Origin: Lysobacter auxotrophicus
GTDB lineage: Bacteria > Pseudomonadota > Gammaproteobacteria > Xanthomonadales > Xanthomonadaceae
NCBI RefSeq assembly: GCF_027924565.1
Contig: NZ_AP027041.1
Coordinates: 620,001 to 684,000 of the forward strand
DNA length: 64,000 nt
Reading direction: 5' to 3'
Positions 8,965 through 17,859 of this stretch are shown one piece after another. How positions within the stretch are numbered: position 1 is the stretch's first letter; each line of letters starts with the position of its first letter. Below the pieces are notes generated by a model, which saw only the letters and a list, made by a program, of their open reading frames with translations, ran no database searches and was not told the origin of the DNA. A program made the position numbers and the translations under genes.

Positions 8965-10446
8965 ATGAACAGCACTTCCGAAACGTTGTCGGTCACCGAA
9001 AAGATCGGCTACAGCCTTGGCGACCTCGCCGCGAACCTGATCTTCCAGACGCTGGTGACGTTCCTGGCGTTCTTCTACACCGACGTGTACCGCATCCCCG
9101 CGGCCACGGCGGCCACCATCATCTTCATCGGCGGCATCCTCGGCGCGTTCGTGTTCACGCCGATCGTGGGCATCGCCGCCGACCGCACCAGCACGCGCTG
9201 GGGCAAGTTCCGTCCGTGGATCCTGTGGACGGCGATTCCGTTCGGCGTGTTCTCGCTGCTGGCCTTCAGCACGCCCGACCTCGCGCCGCGCGCGAAGGTC
9301 GCCTACGCGATGGGCACCTACACGCTGCTGGTGATGATCTACGCGGCGAACAACCTGCCGTACTCGGCGCTCAGCGGCGTGCTCACCGGTTCGATGGCAC
9401 AGCGCAACAGCCTGTCGGCGTACCGCTTCGTCGCGGTGATGGTCGCGCAGTTCATCATCCAGGCGCTGCTGCTGCCGCTCGTGCTGATCCTCGGCGACGG
9501 CGACAAGGTGCGCGGCTTCCACAACACCATGATGCTGTTCGCCATCGTGGGCACGGTGTTCTTCCTGATCACCTTTTTCACCACGAGGGAGCGCATCGTC
9601 CCTGCGCCGGAGCAGAAGTCCAGCGTGAAGCAGGACCTGTCCGACCTCGCGCGCAACCGCCCGTGGGTGGTGATGCTGATGCTCACCATCCTGGTGTTCA
9701 TGACGCTCGCGCTGAAGGGCGGCATGTACGTGTACTACTTCAAGTACTACCTGAGCGAGCCGCACCTGGCGGGCTTCCTCGACCAGGTCGGCTTCAACGG
9801 CTTCATCGCCGGGCTCAACTCCGTGCTCACCGGCATGGGCCTGACCGAGTTCCAGTGGCCGAAGGATGCGCCGACCTCCGCGCTGAGCCTGTTCAACGCC
9901 GGCGGCATCATCTTCATGATCTGCGGCATCGGCTTCTCGAAGAAACTCGCCGACCGCTTCGGCAAGCGCGACGTGTTCGGCGGCGCGCTGCTGGTCTCCA
10001 CGCTGTTCATGCTGGCGTTCCTGATGTTTCCGCCGCAGGCGACGTGGATCGTGTTCGTCTCGCAGATCCTGCACGGCTTCTTCTACGGCATCACCATCCC
10101 GCTGCTGTGGGCGATGATCGCCGACGTCGCGGATTACTCGGAATGGAAGAACCACCGCCGCGCCACCGCGATCATCTTCTCGGCGATGCTGTGCGGGTTG
10201 AAGATCGGCCTGAGCTTCGGCGGCGCGCTGGTCGCCGGCATCCTCGCCTTCTACGGCTATGACGCCGATGCGCTCGCGCAGTCGCCGCAGACGGTCGACG
10301 GCATTCGCCTGGCGGTGAGCCTGTACGCCTCGATTCCGTTCCTGGTGTGCGTGGTGCTGCTGTTCCTGTACGAGATCAACAAGCCGATGGAGTCGCGCAT
10401 CGAGCAGGAGCTCAACGCGCGACGACTCAACGCCGCCTCGGCCTGA
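8965..10446 (+). CDS. GPH-family (MelB/XynB-type) sugar:cation symporter
   Basis: A 493-aa, 12-helix transporter of the glycoside-pentoside-hexuronide:cation symporter family. Motifs include KIGYSLGDLAANLIFQTL at the N-terminus (the MelB-type cation-site helix), DRTSTRWGKFRPWILW and NNLPYSALSGVLTG. The ATG at 8965 has an AGGTGAT just upstream; an in-frame GTG at 8959 would add two residues. It probably carries xylo-oligosaccharides or aldouronic products across the inner membrane, coupled to H+ or Na+. It is the second gene of the rightward xylan operon, with the GH43 enzyme 29 bases downstream. Confidence 0.9.
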   Translation: MNSTSETLSVTEKIGYSLGDLAANLIFQTLVTFLAFFYTDVYRIPAATAATIIFIGGILGAFVFTPIVGIAADRTSTRWGKFRPWILWTAIPFGVFSLLAFSTPDLAPRAKVAYAMGTYTLLVMIYAANNLPYSALSGVLTGSMAQRNSLSAYRFVAVMVAQFIIQALLLPLVLILGDGDKVRGFHNTMMLFAIVGTVFFLITFFTTRERIVPAPEQKSSVKQDLSDLARNRPWVVMLMLTILVFMTLALKGGMYVYYFKYYLSEPHLAGFLDQVGFNGFIAGLNSVLTGMGLTEFQWPKDAPTSALSLFNAGGIIFMICGIGFSKKLADRFGKRDVFGGALLVSTLFMLAFLMFPPQATWIVFVSQILHGFFYGITIPLLWAMIADVADYSEWKNHRRATAIIFSAMLCGLKIGLSFGGALVAGILAFYGYDADALAQSPQTVDGIRLAVSLYASIPFLVCVVLLFLYEINKPMESRIEQELNARRLNAASA

Positions 10447-10475
10447 CGCGCCGTCTCGACACCGGAGATTCCCCC

Positions 10476-11507
10476 ATGTCCGACCTTTCCCGGAACCAGG
10501 ACCTGACCGCCATCGCCGCCAGGGCGATCTCGCAGCCGCTGGTCACGCACATCTACACCGCCGACCCGTCCGCGCATGTGTTCGAGGGCAAGCTGTACGT
10601 CTATCCCTCGCACGATATCGACGCGGGCATTGCGTTCGACGATGAAGGCTCGCACTTCGGCATGGAGGACTACCACGTCCTGCGCATGGACTCGCCCGAT
10701 GCCGAGGCCGTGGACTGCGGCGTCGCTCTGCACGTGCGCGACGTGAAGTGGGCGCAGCGCCAGATGTGGGCGCCCGACGCGGCGACGAAGGACGGCAAGT
10801 ACTACCTGTATTTCCCGGCCAAGCGCAGCGATGGCGTGTTCCAGATCGGCGTCGCCGTGGGCGATCGTCCGGAAGGCCCGTTCGTGCCGCAGCCCGAGGC
10901 CATCGTAGGCAGCTATTCGATCGACCCGGCGGTGTTCACCGACGAGGACGGCGAGAGCTACATGTACTTCGGCGGCCTGTGGGGCGGGCAGCTGCAGAAA
11001 TACCGCGACAACGTGCGCAGCGACGCGCACGTCGAACCGGGCGACGACGAGCCCGCGCTCGGCCCGAAGATCGCGCGCCTGCGCGGCGACATGCTGGAGT
11101 TCGCCGAGGCGCCGCGCGAAGTGGTGATCCTCGATGAAGACGGCCAGCCGCTGAAGGCCGGCGACCACGAGCGCCGTTTCTTCGAGGCCTCATGGGTGCA
11201 CAAGTTCGGCGGGAAGTACTACTTCTCGTACTCGACCGGCAACACGCATCTGCTGTGCTACGCCGTCGGCGACAGCCCGTACGGGCCGTTCACCTACCAG
11301 GGGCCGATCCTGACGCCGGTGGTGGGCTGGACCACGCACCATTCCATCGTCGAGTTCGAACGGCAGTGGTTTTTGTTCTACCACGACTCGATCCTGTCAG
11401 GCGGCGTGACGCACCTGCGTTCGATCAAGGTGACGCCGCTGCATCACGATGCCGACGGCCGCATCCGCGTGATCCACCCGTACACCGAGCGGCACGATGG
11501 CGCATGA
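10476..11507 (+). CDS. GH43 glycosidase (beta-xylosidase / arabinofuranosidase type)
   Basis: A protein of 343 aa with a five-bladed propeller of GH43 type. The catalytic base Asp30 is in HIYTADPSAHVF, the pKa modulator Asp150 in YSIDPAVFTDEDG and the acid Glu237 in RRFFEASWVHK. There is no signal peptide, so it acts in the cytoplasm on imported oligosaccharides, after the symporter encoded 29 bases upstream. The family covers xylosidases and arabinofuranosidases; the sequence alone does not settle which. Its 3' end overlaps the epimerase start by 11 bases. Confidence 0.88.
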   Translation: MSDLSRNQDLTAIAARAISQPLVTHIYTADPSAHVFEGKLYVYPSHDIDAGIAFDDEGSHFGMEDYHVLRMDSPDAEAVDCGVALHVRDVKWAQRQMWAPDAATKDGKYYLYFPAKRSDGVFQIGVAVGDRPEGPFVPQPEAIVGSYSIDPAVFTDEDGESYMYFGGLWGGQLQKYRDNVRSDAHVEPGDDEPALGPKIARLRGDMLEFAEAPREVVILDEDGQPLKAGDHERRFFEASWVHKFGGKYYFSYSTGNTHLLCYAVGDSPYGPFTYQGPILTPVVGWTTHHSIVEFERQWFLFYHDSILSGGVTHLRSIKVTPLHHDADGRIRVIHPYTERHDGA

Positions 11508-12309
11508 CGTCGCGACGGCGCGGCTCGAACCCGGCCCGCTGCTGACGCTGGGCTTCGGCGCGATGTCGGTCGACGTCGCGCCGCACGCGGGCGGACGCAT
11601 CGCGCAAATCCGCGTCGACGGCGTCGAACAGCTCGCCGGTTTCAGCGACGACAACGCGTCGATGCTCGCGTGGGGGTCGTACCCGATGATCCCGTGGGCC
11701 GGACGCGTGCGTCGTGGCGAGTTCTCGTTCGAGGGCGAACGGCACCGGTTGCCGATCACGCTCGGCGCGCACGCGATCCACGGCGTCGGTTTCGCGCTGC
11801 CGTGGCAAGTGGATGCGCAATCGCCGCAGCACATCGAGCTGTCGCTCGCCTTGCCGCAGGACGGGCGCTGGCCGTTCGGCGGCGTCGCGCGGCAACGCAT
11901 CGAACTCCAATCGCGCGGTCTGCGCATGACGATGTCGGCGACCGCCGGCGATCGCGCGATGCCGGCGGAACTGGGCTGGCACCCGTGGTTCCTCAAGCCC
12001 GACCGCGTCGAGTTCGCGCCGCGCGCGTGGTACCCGCGCGATGGCGACGGCATGGCGACGCGGCCGCTCGCGCCGCCACCGCCGGGCCCGTGGGACGATT
12101 GTTTCCTGAACGATGCGCCCATCGTCCTGCATCGCGGTGCGCAGCGCGTCACGCTCACCTCCGACTGCACGCATTGGGTCGTCTACGACATGCCGGCGCA
12201 CGCGACGTGCGCGGAGCCGCAGAGCGGCCCGCCGGATGCGTTCAACCTCGAACCGCGCGTGCTCGCGCCAGGCGAGACGCTGGAGCGCTGGTTCGCGATG
12301 GCGTGGTGA
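11497..12309 (+). CDS. Aldose 1-epimerase (mutarotase) family protein
   Basis: A protein of 270 aa from the galactose-mutarotase-like superfamily. Landmarks are MLAWGSYPMIPWAGRVRRGEF, the catalytic-type His in GAHAIHGVGF, and GWHPWFL. These enzymes interconvert alpha and beta anomers of free aldoses. At the end of the xylan operon it would equilibrate xylose, arabinose or glucose released by the GH43 enzyme. It overlaps the GH43 gene by 11 bases and ends at the REP doublet that follows. No signal peptide is present, so it is cytoplasmic. Confidence 0.88.
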   Translation: MAHDVATARLEPGPLLTLGFGAMSVDVAPHAGGRIAQIRVDGVEQLAGFSDDNASMLAWGSYPMIPWAGRVRRGEFSFEGERHRLPITLGAHAIHGVGFALPWQVDAQSPQHIELSLALPQDGRWPFGGVARQRIELQSRGLRMTMSATAGDRAMPAELGWHPWFLKPDRVEFAPRAWYPRDGDGMATRPLAPPPPGPWDDCFLNDAPIVLHRGAQRVTLTSDCTHWVVYDMPAHATCAEPQSGPPDAFNLEPRVLAPGETLERWFAMAW

Positions 12310-12344
12310 CGCTTCGGTTCCCTTCCTGCTCGCAGTCGCCGACT

Positions 12345-12472
12345 CCCTCCCCTGCGTGCAGGGGAGGGTTGGGGAGGGGTGTAAGCTGCGGAGCAGCGAG
12401 CGAACCTGTGTGGGCAGCCGGCGCTACGCGCCGCGTACCCCCTCCCAACCTCCCCCTGCAGGCAGGGGGAGG
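12345..12472. repeat. REP doublet (REPIN-like), 128 bp
   Basis: Two perfect 11-bp-stem hairpins, CCCTCCCCTGC/GCAGGGGAGGG (12345-12368) and CCTCCCCCTGC/GCAGGGGGAGG (12449-12472), are arranged head to head. The inner flanks (GGTTGGGGAGGGG and CCCCCTCCCAACC) also pair, so the whole can fold as a cruciform. It sits between the xylan operon and motA. The structure is typical of non-autonomous REP doublets moved by a distant RAYT transposase, which is not in this window. Confidence 0.75.
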
Positions 12473-12584
12473 AGCTAAAACGCACCGCGCTGGATGAAAG
12501 CAGAGACCTTCGTCACGCGATGAAACACCCAACTCAATCTTCCGCATGAGAAGCCGTTAACCCAATCGTGTCTCGGGGCGGCTC

Positions 12585-13439
12585 ATGTTCATCATCATCG
12601 GTTTCATCGTCGTAATCGGCAGCGTGCTGGGCGGCTTCGTGCTCTCGCACGGCCAGATCGGCGCGTTGTGGCAGCCCTATGAGCTGCTGATCATCGGCGG
12701 CGCCGCGGCGGGCGCGTTCCTGGTCGCCAATCCGCTGAAGGTGGTGAAGGCCTGCCTGGGCGGCATCCCGCGCCTGCTCAAGGGCTCGCACTACAAGAAG
12801 TCCGATTACGTCGACATCCTCGCCATGCTCTACGACGTGCTGATGAAGGCGCGTCGCGAGGGCATGATGGCGATCGAGCGCGACGTCGACGAACCTGCGT
12901 CCAGCGAGCTGTTCCAGAAGTACCCCAAGCTGCTGGCCGACAAGCGCCTGATGGAGTTCACCACCGACTGCCTGCGCCTGATGGTCAGCGGCAATTTCGA
13001 GGCGCACGAACTCGAACAGGTGCTCGACATCGAGCTGGAAACGCATTCGAAGGAAGCCGGCGAACCCGCGCACGCGCTGCAGGTGCTGGCCGACTCGCTG
13101 CCGGGCTTCGGCATCGTCGCGGCGGTGCTGGGCATCGTGATCACGATGGCGTCCATCGGCGGCGAGGCGGCGGAGATCGGCCACCACGTCGCCGCGGCGC
13201 TGGTCGGCACTTTCCTGGGCATCCTGCTGGGTTACGGCTTCGTCGGCCCGCTCGCGGCGGCCATGCACCACCACGCGCAGGAAGAAGCCAAAGCCTTCGA
13301 GATCATCAAGATGGCGCTGGTGTCGAGCCTGCGCGGTTACGCGCCGAGCGTGGCGGTGGAATTCGCGCGCAAGCTGCTGTTCTCCGACATGCGCCCGGCA
13401 TTCTCCGACCTGGACGCGCACCTGCGCGGCAAGCGCTGA
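12585..13439 (+). CDS. motA: Flagellar motor stator protein MotA
   Basis: A protein of 284 aa, the normal MotA length. It has four membrane helices: two at the N-terminus (IGFIVVIGSVLGGFVLSHG, LLIIGGAAAGAFLVANPL) and two near 175-235 (LPGFGIVAAVLGIVITM, VGTFLGILLGYGFVGPLA). The charged cytoplasmic loop that contacts FliG lies between them. MotA with MotB forms the proton channel that drives flagellar rotation. motB starts 1 base after its stop, so the two are co-translated. No other flagellar genes are nearby, which is common for motAB in this family. Confidence 0.96.
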   Translation: MFIIIGFIVVIGSVLGGFVLSHGQIGALWQPYELLIIGGAAAGAFLVANPLKVVKACLGGIPRLLKGSHYKKSDYVDILAMLYDVLMKARREGMMAIERDVDEPASSELFQKYPKLLADKRLMEFTTDCLRLMVSGNFEAHELEQVLDIELETHSKEAGEPAHALQVLADSLPGFGIVAAVLGIVITMASIGGEAAEIGHHVAAALVGTFLGILLGYGFVGPLAAAMHHHAQEEAKAFEIIKMALVSSLRGYAPSVAVEFARKLLFSDMRPAFSDLDAHLRGKR

Positions 13440-13440
13440 C

Positions 13441-14430
13441 ATGGCCGCCAATCGCGAGAAGCCGGTGATCATCCTCCGGCCGATCAAGCGCGTGGCCGGC
13501 GGGCACCACGGCGGCGCGTGGAAGGTCGCGTACGCGGACTTCGTGACCGCGATGATGGCGTTCTTCCTGGTGATGTGGATCGTCGGCATCACCGACAAGC
13601 AGCAGCGCGCCGCGATCTCCGAATACTTCAAGAACCCCAGCGCCGTCGTCGGCAAATCGCTCAAGCCCGCGCCGGGCGCGAACGGCCCGGGCGGCGCGGC
13701 CGATCGCCTGATCCCGACCACGAGCGCGGTCGCCGTCGCCGGCGGACACGGCGCGGAATTCGGCGCGCGCGAGCCGATGAAGATCTCGGCCAAACAGGCC
13801 AAGGACGTCGCGCGCGAGGAAGAAAAGCGCCGGCTGGACGAACTCAAGCGCACGCTGGAGGAAGCCGTGCAGCGCAGCCAGGCGCTGGCGCCGTTCAAGG
13901 ACCAGCTGCTGATCGACCTCACGCCCGAAGGCCTGCGCATCCAGATCGTCGACCGCCTCAACCGGCCGATGTTCGACACCGCGAGTGCGCGCCTGAAGGA
14001 CTACGCGCACTCGCTGCTGGGCGAGATGGGCGGGCTGCTCAACGACGGCCACCACCGCATCGCGCTGAGCGGCCACACCGACGAGGTGCCGTACCACTCG
14101 GCGATCGGCTACGGCAACTGGGAGCTGTCGGCCGAACGCGCCAACGCCGCGCGGCGCGCGCTGGTCGAAGGCGGACTCGAAGAAGACCGCATCTCGCGCG
14201 TGGTCGGCCTCGCCGCATCGGTACCGTTCGACAAGAACGATCCGCGCTCGCCGGTGAACCGCCGGATCAGCATCGTCGTGCAGAACCCCGAGGCGGACGT
14301 GATGACGCCCGCCGACAGCCTGCCGGGCCAGCTCCCGGACAGCGCCGCGCCGGCGCCGGGCGCGATGCCGGACGTCGGGCCGGGCCGGATGGCGCGTGCG
14401 CAGGGCGAACCCGAACAGGGCCACGGCTGA
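13441..14430 (+). CDS. motB: Flagellar motor stator protein MotB
   Basis: A protein of 329 aa. One N-terminal membrane helix carries the proton-binding Asp33 in WKVAYADFVTAMMAFFLVMW. A linker follows, then an OmpA-like peptidoglycan-binding domain at about 150-285 (LSGHTDEVPY, NWELSAERANAARRAL, NRRISIVV), and finally a Pro/Ala-rich tail. It anchors the stator to the cell wall. The gene follows motA with a 1-base gap. The following gene is 68 bases away and looks independent. Confidence 0.96.
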   Translation: MAANREKPVIILRPIKRVAGGHHGGAWKVAYADFVTAMMAFFLVMWIVGITDKQQRAAISEYFKNPSAVVGKSLKPAPGANGPGGAADRLIPTTSAVAVAGGHGAEFGAREPMKISAKQAKDVAREEEKRRLDELKRTLEEAVQRSQALAPFKDQLLIDLTPEGLRIQIVDRLNRPMFDTASARLKDYAHSLLGEMGGLLNDGHHRIALSGHTDEVPYHSAIGYGNWELSAERANAARRALVEGGLEEDRISRVVGLAASVPFDKNDPRSPVNRRISIVVQNPEADVMTPADSLPGQLPDSAAPAPGAMPDVGPGRMARAQGEPEQGHG

Positions 14431-14498
14431 CGCCTTTGCACTGGACGGTGCCTCGCCTTGCCGGTACGGTCGGCAGACTTTCGACCGGGGGTAAGGGA

Positions 14499-14990
14499 AT
14501 GCTCAGGCACGTCGCGTCACGGCAGTTCGTCTTCACGCTGGTGCTGGCCATCGCCGCCGCCATGCCCGCCATCGCCAACGAAACGCATCCGAACCTGGAC
14601 GCCGCGGCGATCCTCGACCAGCAGCGCCAGATCCGCGTGGAAGTGGAGCAGCGCAGCGGTCGCTACAAGGACATGCCGTCGGCCGAGCGCACGACCCTGC
14701 TGCGCGAGCAGGACAAGGTGTTCACGCTGCTGCGCGACCGCAGCGCGATCACCGACCTGCCCGAAGCCGATCGCATCGTCGTGTTCAATTCGCTCGAATC
14801 GATCTCGGCGATCGTCAACCGCGCGCCGGAAGAAAAGCTGGTGTGCGAGCGCACGCGCAAGATCGGCAGCAACCGCACCGAGACGGTGTGCATGACCGCC
14901 TCTGAGCGCCGCGCACGCCGCGAAGCCGATGCCAAGGCGCTGGGCGACCGCAACGCGGCCTGCCTGAAGTCCAACTCGGACTGCATCTGA
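14499..14990 (+). CDS. Exported hypothetical protein with VCER...GSN...VC motif
   Basis: A protein of 163 aa from the ATG at 14499, with a GGGGGTAAGGGA ribosome binding site. The signal peptide (FVFTLVLAIAAAMPAIANE) should direct it to the periplasm. The mature part is helical and charged. Its C-terminal region holds VCERTRKIGSNRTETVC, followed by an Arg-rich stretch and two more Cys near the end (AACLKSNSDCI). The same motif (VCERIRATGSNKVERVC) occurs in the small exported protein at 25312-25605, so the two belong to one family. I do not recognise a function. The paired Cys could form a disulfide hairpin. Confidence 0.85.
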   Translation: MLRHVASRQFVFTLVLAIAAAMPAIANETHPNLDAAAILDQQRQIRVEVEQRSGRYKDMPSAERTTLLREQDKVFTLLRDRSAITDLPEADRIVVFNSLESISAIVNRAPEEKLVCERTRKIGSNRTETVCMTASERRARREADAKALGDRNAACLKSNSDCI

Positions 14991-15120
14991 CGCATTCGTC
15001 GGCCCGCGCCCGCGCATCACGGGGCGCGGGACGGGCAGGGGTCTATGATCGGCCCACGCGCGCCCCGCGCGCGCGTTGCAGCCACCATGCAGTCCGACGT
15101 CCCCTACCCGGAGAGCGACC

Positions 15121-15330
15121 ATGAGCGAGCACGTCTACAAGCACCTCGAGCTGACCGGCTCGTCCAAGACCAGCACGGACGACGCGATCCGCCGCGCGAT
15201 CGAGCGCGCGTCGGAGACGGTTCGCAACATCAAGTGGTTCTGTGTGCAGGACGTGCGCGGCCACGTCGAGAACGGCCAGGTCGCGCACTGGCAGGTCACG
15301 ATCAAGGTGGGGTTCACGCTGGAGGAGTGA
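15121..15330 (+). CDS. Dodecin (flavin-storage protein)
   Basis: A protein of 69 aa, exactly dodecin-sized. The ATG at 15121 follows GAGAGCGACC. The sequence [37 protein letters not shown] and [13 protein letters not shown] shows the beta-alpha-beta-beta fold. The conserved Trp in NIKWF stacks on flavin. Dodecins form 12-subunit cages that bind riboflavin, FMN or CoA and buffer free flavin. It stands alone, followed by REP elements. Confidence 0.93.
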   Translation: MSEHVYKHLELTGSSKTSTDDAIRRAIERASETVRNIKWFCVQDVRGHVENGQVAHWQVTIKVGFTLEE

Positions 15331-15352
15331 GGCGCGGCCGCCCCTCAACGCC

Positions 15353-15433
15353 GTCATCCCGGCGAAAGCCGGGACCCAGGCTGAAGGACGATCCGTTTCC
15401 CCCTCGTCATTCCAGCGAAAGCTGGAATCCATC
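15353..15433. repeat. Two tandem REP elements (GTCATyCC-GCGAAAGC-GG)
   Basis: Unit 1 (15353-15380) has stem TCCCGGC/GCCGGGA and unit 2 (15406-15433) has stem TTCCAGC/GCTGGAA. Both share the GAAA-centred loop and the GTCAT...CC frame. This is the classical xanthomonad interspersed repeat. The units sit between convergent genes (dodecin and the response regulator) and could act as a bidirectional terminator. Confidence 0.8.
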
Positions 15434-15538
15434 TTGATCGCCGCAGGCGCAACGGCCGGCGAGTGCCCGCGAGTCGAACGTGGACGCACGCGTGCCGCCG
15501 AAACCCCTCGCCCGATGGGAGAGGGGCTAACGCCAACC

Positions 15539-16309
15539 TCAATGCGCGCTGACGGTCGCCTCGGCGAAGCGCGGCGTCGCGGCGATCGCCGGGGCGCTTT
15601 CGCGCGGCGCCTTCGAATCCGACAGGTCGGCGACCTTGTAACCGGCCGTCTGCATCGTGTGCAGCAGCGGGTTGTCGAAGGGGCGGTCGATGGTCTTGCG
15701 CAGGTTGTAGAGGTGGCTGCGCAGCGTGTCCGAATCGGGCGATTCGCCCTTCCAGATCTCGCGCTCGATTTCCTGGCGCGACACGACGCGCGGCGATTCG
15801 CGCATCAGGATGCTCAGCAGCTGGAAGCCCGTCGGCGACAGGTGCAGCTCCATGCCGTCGCGGTGCACCGTCATCGCTTCCGGATCCAGCACCAGGTCGG
15901 CCACGCGCAGCACGCCGCCGCCCATCGCCTTGCGGCCGCGGCGGATCAGCACGGCGATGCGCGCCTCCAGTTCCTGGATCGCGAAGGGCTTGGTGAGGTA
16001 ATCGTCCGCGCCGGCTTCCAGGCCGGTGACCTTGTCGTCGAGCGTGTCGCGCGCGGTGAGCATGAGGATCGGCGTCGAACGACGCTGTTCGGCGCGGATG
16101 CGACGGCACACGTCCAGCCCGTCCAGGCGCGGCAGCGAGCGGTCGAGGATGATCGCGTCGTAGGTGTTCTCCGCGGTCAATCGCAGAGCGTCGGCACCGT
16201 CGCGCGCGAAGTCGACCTCGTAGCCGCGCGCTTCGAGGAATTCGCCGACCATCTCTGCGATCGCCATGTGATCCTCGACGATGAGGATGAGTCCGCCGGC
16301 CGCCTTCAT
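15539..16309 (-). CDS. OmpR/PhoB-family response regulator, orphan
   Basis: A protein of 256 aa. The receiver domain (5-120) has acidic pocket Glu12-Asp13, phosphoacceptor Asp56 in AIILDRSLPRLDG and the conserved Lys in DDYLTKPF. A winged-helix DNA-binding domain (about 130-230) holds SPTGFQLLSILMRESPRVVSRQEIEREIW and TLRSHLYNLRKTIDRPF. A 25-residue Ala/Pro-rich tail follows. No histidine kinase gene is adjacent, so its partner is encoded elsewhere. The target genes cannot be inferred. Confidence 0.93.
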   Translation of the reverse strand: MKAAGGLILIVEDHMAIAEMVGEFLEARGYEVDFARDGADALRLTAENTYDAIILDRSLPRLDGLDVCRRIRAEQRRSTPILMLTARDTLDDKVTGLEAGADDYLTKPFAIQELEARIAVLIRRGRKAMGGGVLRVADLVLDPEAMTVHRDGMELHLSPTGFQLLSILMRESPRVVSRQEIEREIWKGESPDSDTLRSHLYNLRKTIDRPFDNPLLHTMQTAGYKVADLSDSKAPRESAPAIAATPRFAEATVSAH

Positions 16310-16471
16310 GGTGTCTCCTTAAGGAATGTGGGAACGCTGTGCGTGAAGGCTGCGAATCCGGTCGTGAAAACAATGTGAGCGGTAACGCGCTCACCACGCG
16401 CGAACGCCGCCATTCGCGACATCGCGCACGGTTCACCGCCTCCTGACTGCGCCGCCGATACAGTCGCGCGC

Positions 16472-16852
16472 ATGCATCGCAGCCGGCTGGGCCAGATCAT
16501 CATCGACTGCAACGGCGACCTGGACGCCGCCGCCGCGTTCTGGGCGGCCGCGCTCGGCCACGACGCGTCCACGCTGGAGGATCCGCAGGACGCGCACTAC
16601 CGGCAGCTGGACGTCGAAACCGACCAGCCGCGCATCCTGCTGCAGCGCGTCGAGCACCCCAGCCGCGTTCATCTGGACATCGAGACCGACGACGTCGAGG
16701 CCGAGGTGCGCCGGCTGGAAGCGCTCGGCGCGCGCCGCGTCGCGCAGGTGCGCACGTGGTGGGTGATGGAGGCGCCGACGGGGCATCGCTTCTGCGTGCT
16801 GCGCCCGCAGCGGCCCGACTTTGCCGAACGTGCCGGCGTGCGGGGCGATTGA
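16472..16852 (+). CDS. VOC (glyoxalase-fold) family protein
   Basis: A protein of 126 aa with a single VOC domain: LGQIIIDCNGDLDAAAAFWAAALG at the start, VHLDIETDDVEAEVRRLEALGARRV in the middle and VMEAPTGHRFCVLRPQR at the end. The latter is the typical 'D/E-P-x-G-n-x-F-c-v' terminus. VOC proteins are metal-dependent enzymes or resistance proteins; no substrate can be assigned. It ends 8 bases before the exonuclease gene and may be co-transcribed with it. Confidence 0.85.
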   Translation: MHRSRLGQIIIDCNGDLDAAAAFWAAALGHDASTLEDPQDAHYRQLDVETDQPRILLQRVEHPSRVHLDIETDDVEAEVRRLEALGARRVAQVRTWWVMEAPTGHRFCVLRPQRPDFAERAGVRGD

Positions 16853-16860
16853 GCGCATCG

Positions 16861-17859
16861 ATGGCGCAGGCGCGCGATCTCGTCCAGTTGCGTCCCGAAG
16901 GGCTGTACTGCCCGGCCGGCGATTTCCACATCGACCCCTGGCTGCCGGTGCCGCGCGCGGTGATCACGCACGGCCACGGCGATCACGCGCGCGAGGGCAT
17001 GGGCGAATACCACTGCACGCCGGGCACCGCGCCGATCCTGCGCTGGCGCCTGGGCACGCAGCGCATCGTCGAGCATGCGCACGGCGAGCCGTTCGAACTG
17101 GGTGATGCCCGCGTGTCGCTGCACCCGGCCGGGCACGTGCTCGGTTCCGCGCAGGTGCGCATCGAGGTCGCCGGCGAGGTCTGGGTCGCGTCGGGCGACT
17201 ACAAGCGCCAGCCGGACCCCACCTGCGCGCCGTTCGAGGTCGTGCGCTGCGACACCTTCATCACCGAGGCGACGTTCGCGCTGCCGGTGTATCGCTGGCC
17301 GGAGACGCGCGAGGCCGTCGCCGACATCGTGCACTGGCGGCGCGCGTGCGAGGCGCGCGGCGAAGCGGCGGTGCTGTTCTGCTATGCGCTGGGCAAGGCG
17401 CAGCGCGTGCTGGCGGAAATGCGGGCGTTCGACGAACCGCCGCCGCTGCTGCACGGCGCGATCGCCGCCGGCGTGGAGGTGTATCGCGCGGCGGGCATCG
17501 ACATGGTCGCGACGGAACTGGTGTCCGAGCAGGGCGCGCGCGCCGACCACGCGGGGCGCCTGGTGATCGCGCCGCCGTCCGCGGCGGGAAGTCCGTGGCT
17601 GCGCCGCTTCCGTCGCGCGCAGCAGGGCTTCGCGTCGGGGTGGATGCGCATCCGCGGCAATCGCCGGCGACGCAACTACGACCGCGGCTTCGTGATCTCC
17701 GACCACGCCGACTGGCCCGACCTGCTGCGCACCATCGAGGAAACCGGCGCGCGGCGCGTGTTCGCCACGCACGGCACCACCGACGCGCTGGTGCGCACGT
17801 TGCGCGAGCGTGGCGTCGACGCGGAAACCCTGCGCACCAGCTTCGGCGACGACGCATGA
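16861..17859 (+). CDS. Ligase-associated DNA exonuclease (metallo-beta-lactamase/beta-CASP fold)
   Basis: A protein of 332 aa from the ATG at 16861. The metal-binding HGHGDHAREG motif lies at about residues 38-47, with further ligand motifs LHPAGHVLGSAQV and SGDYKRQPDP, and FVISDHADWPDL and FATHG near the C-terminus. Proteins of this type are related to the SNM1/Pso2 nucleases and are nearly always encoded beside an ATP-dependent DNA ligase. That is the case here: the stop overlaps the ligase start (ATGA). Together they are thought to act in a DNA repair pathway. The upstream in-frame extension over the VOC gene is not used. Confidence 0.92.
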   Translation: MAQARDLVQLRPEGLYCPAGDFHIDPWLPVPRAVITHGHGDHAREGMGEYHCTPGTAPILRWRLGTQRIVEHAHGEPFELGDARVSLHPAGHVLGSAQVRIEVAGEVWVASGDYKRQPDPTCAPFEVVRCDTFITEATFALPVYRWPETREAVADIVHWRRACEARGEAAVLFCYALGKAQRVLAEMRAFDEPPPLLHGAIAAGVEVYRAAGIDMVATELVSEQGARADHAGRLVIAPPSAAGSPWLRRFRRAQQGFASGWMRIRGNRRRRNYDRGFVISDHADWPDLLRTIEETGARRVFATHGTTDALVRTLRERGVDAETLRTSFGDDA

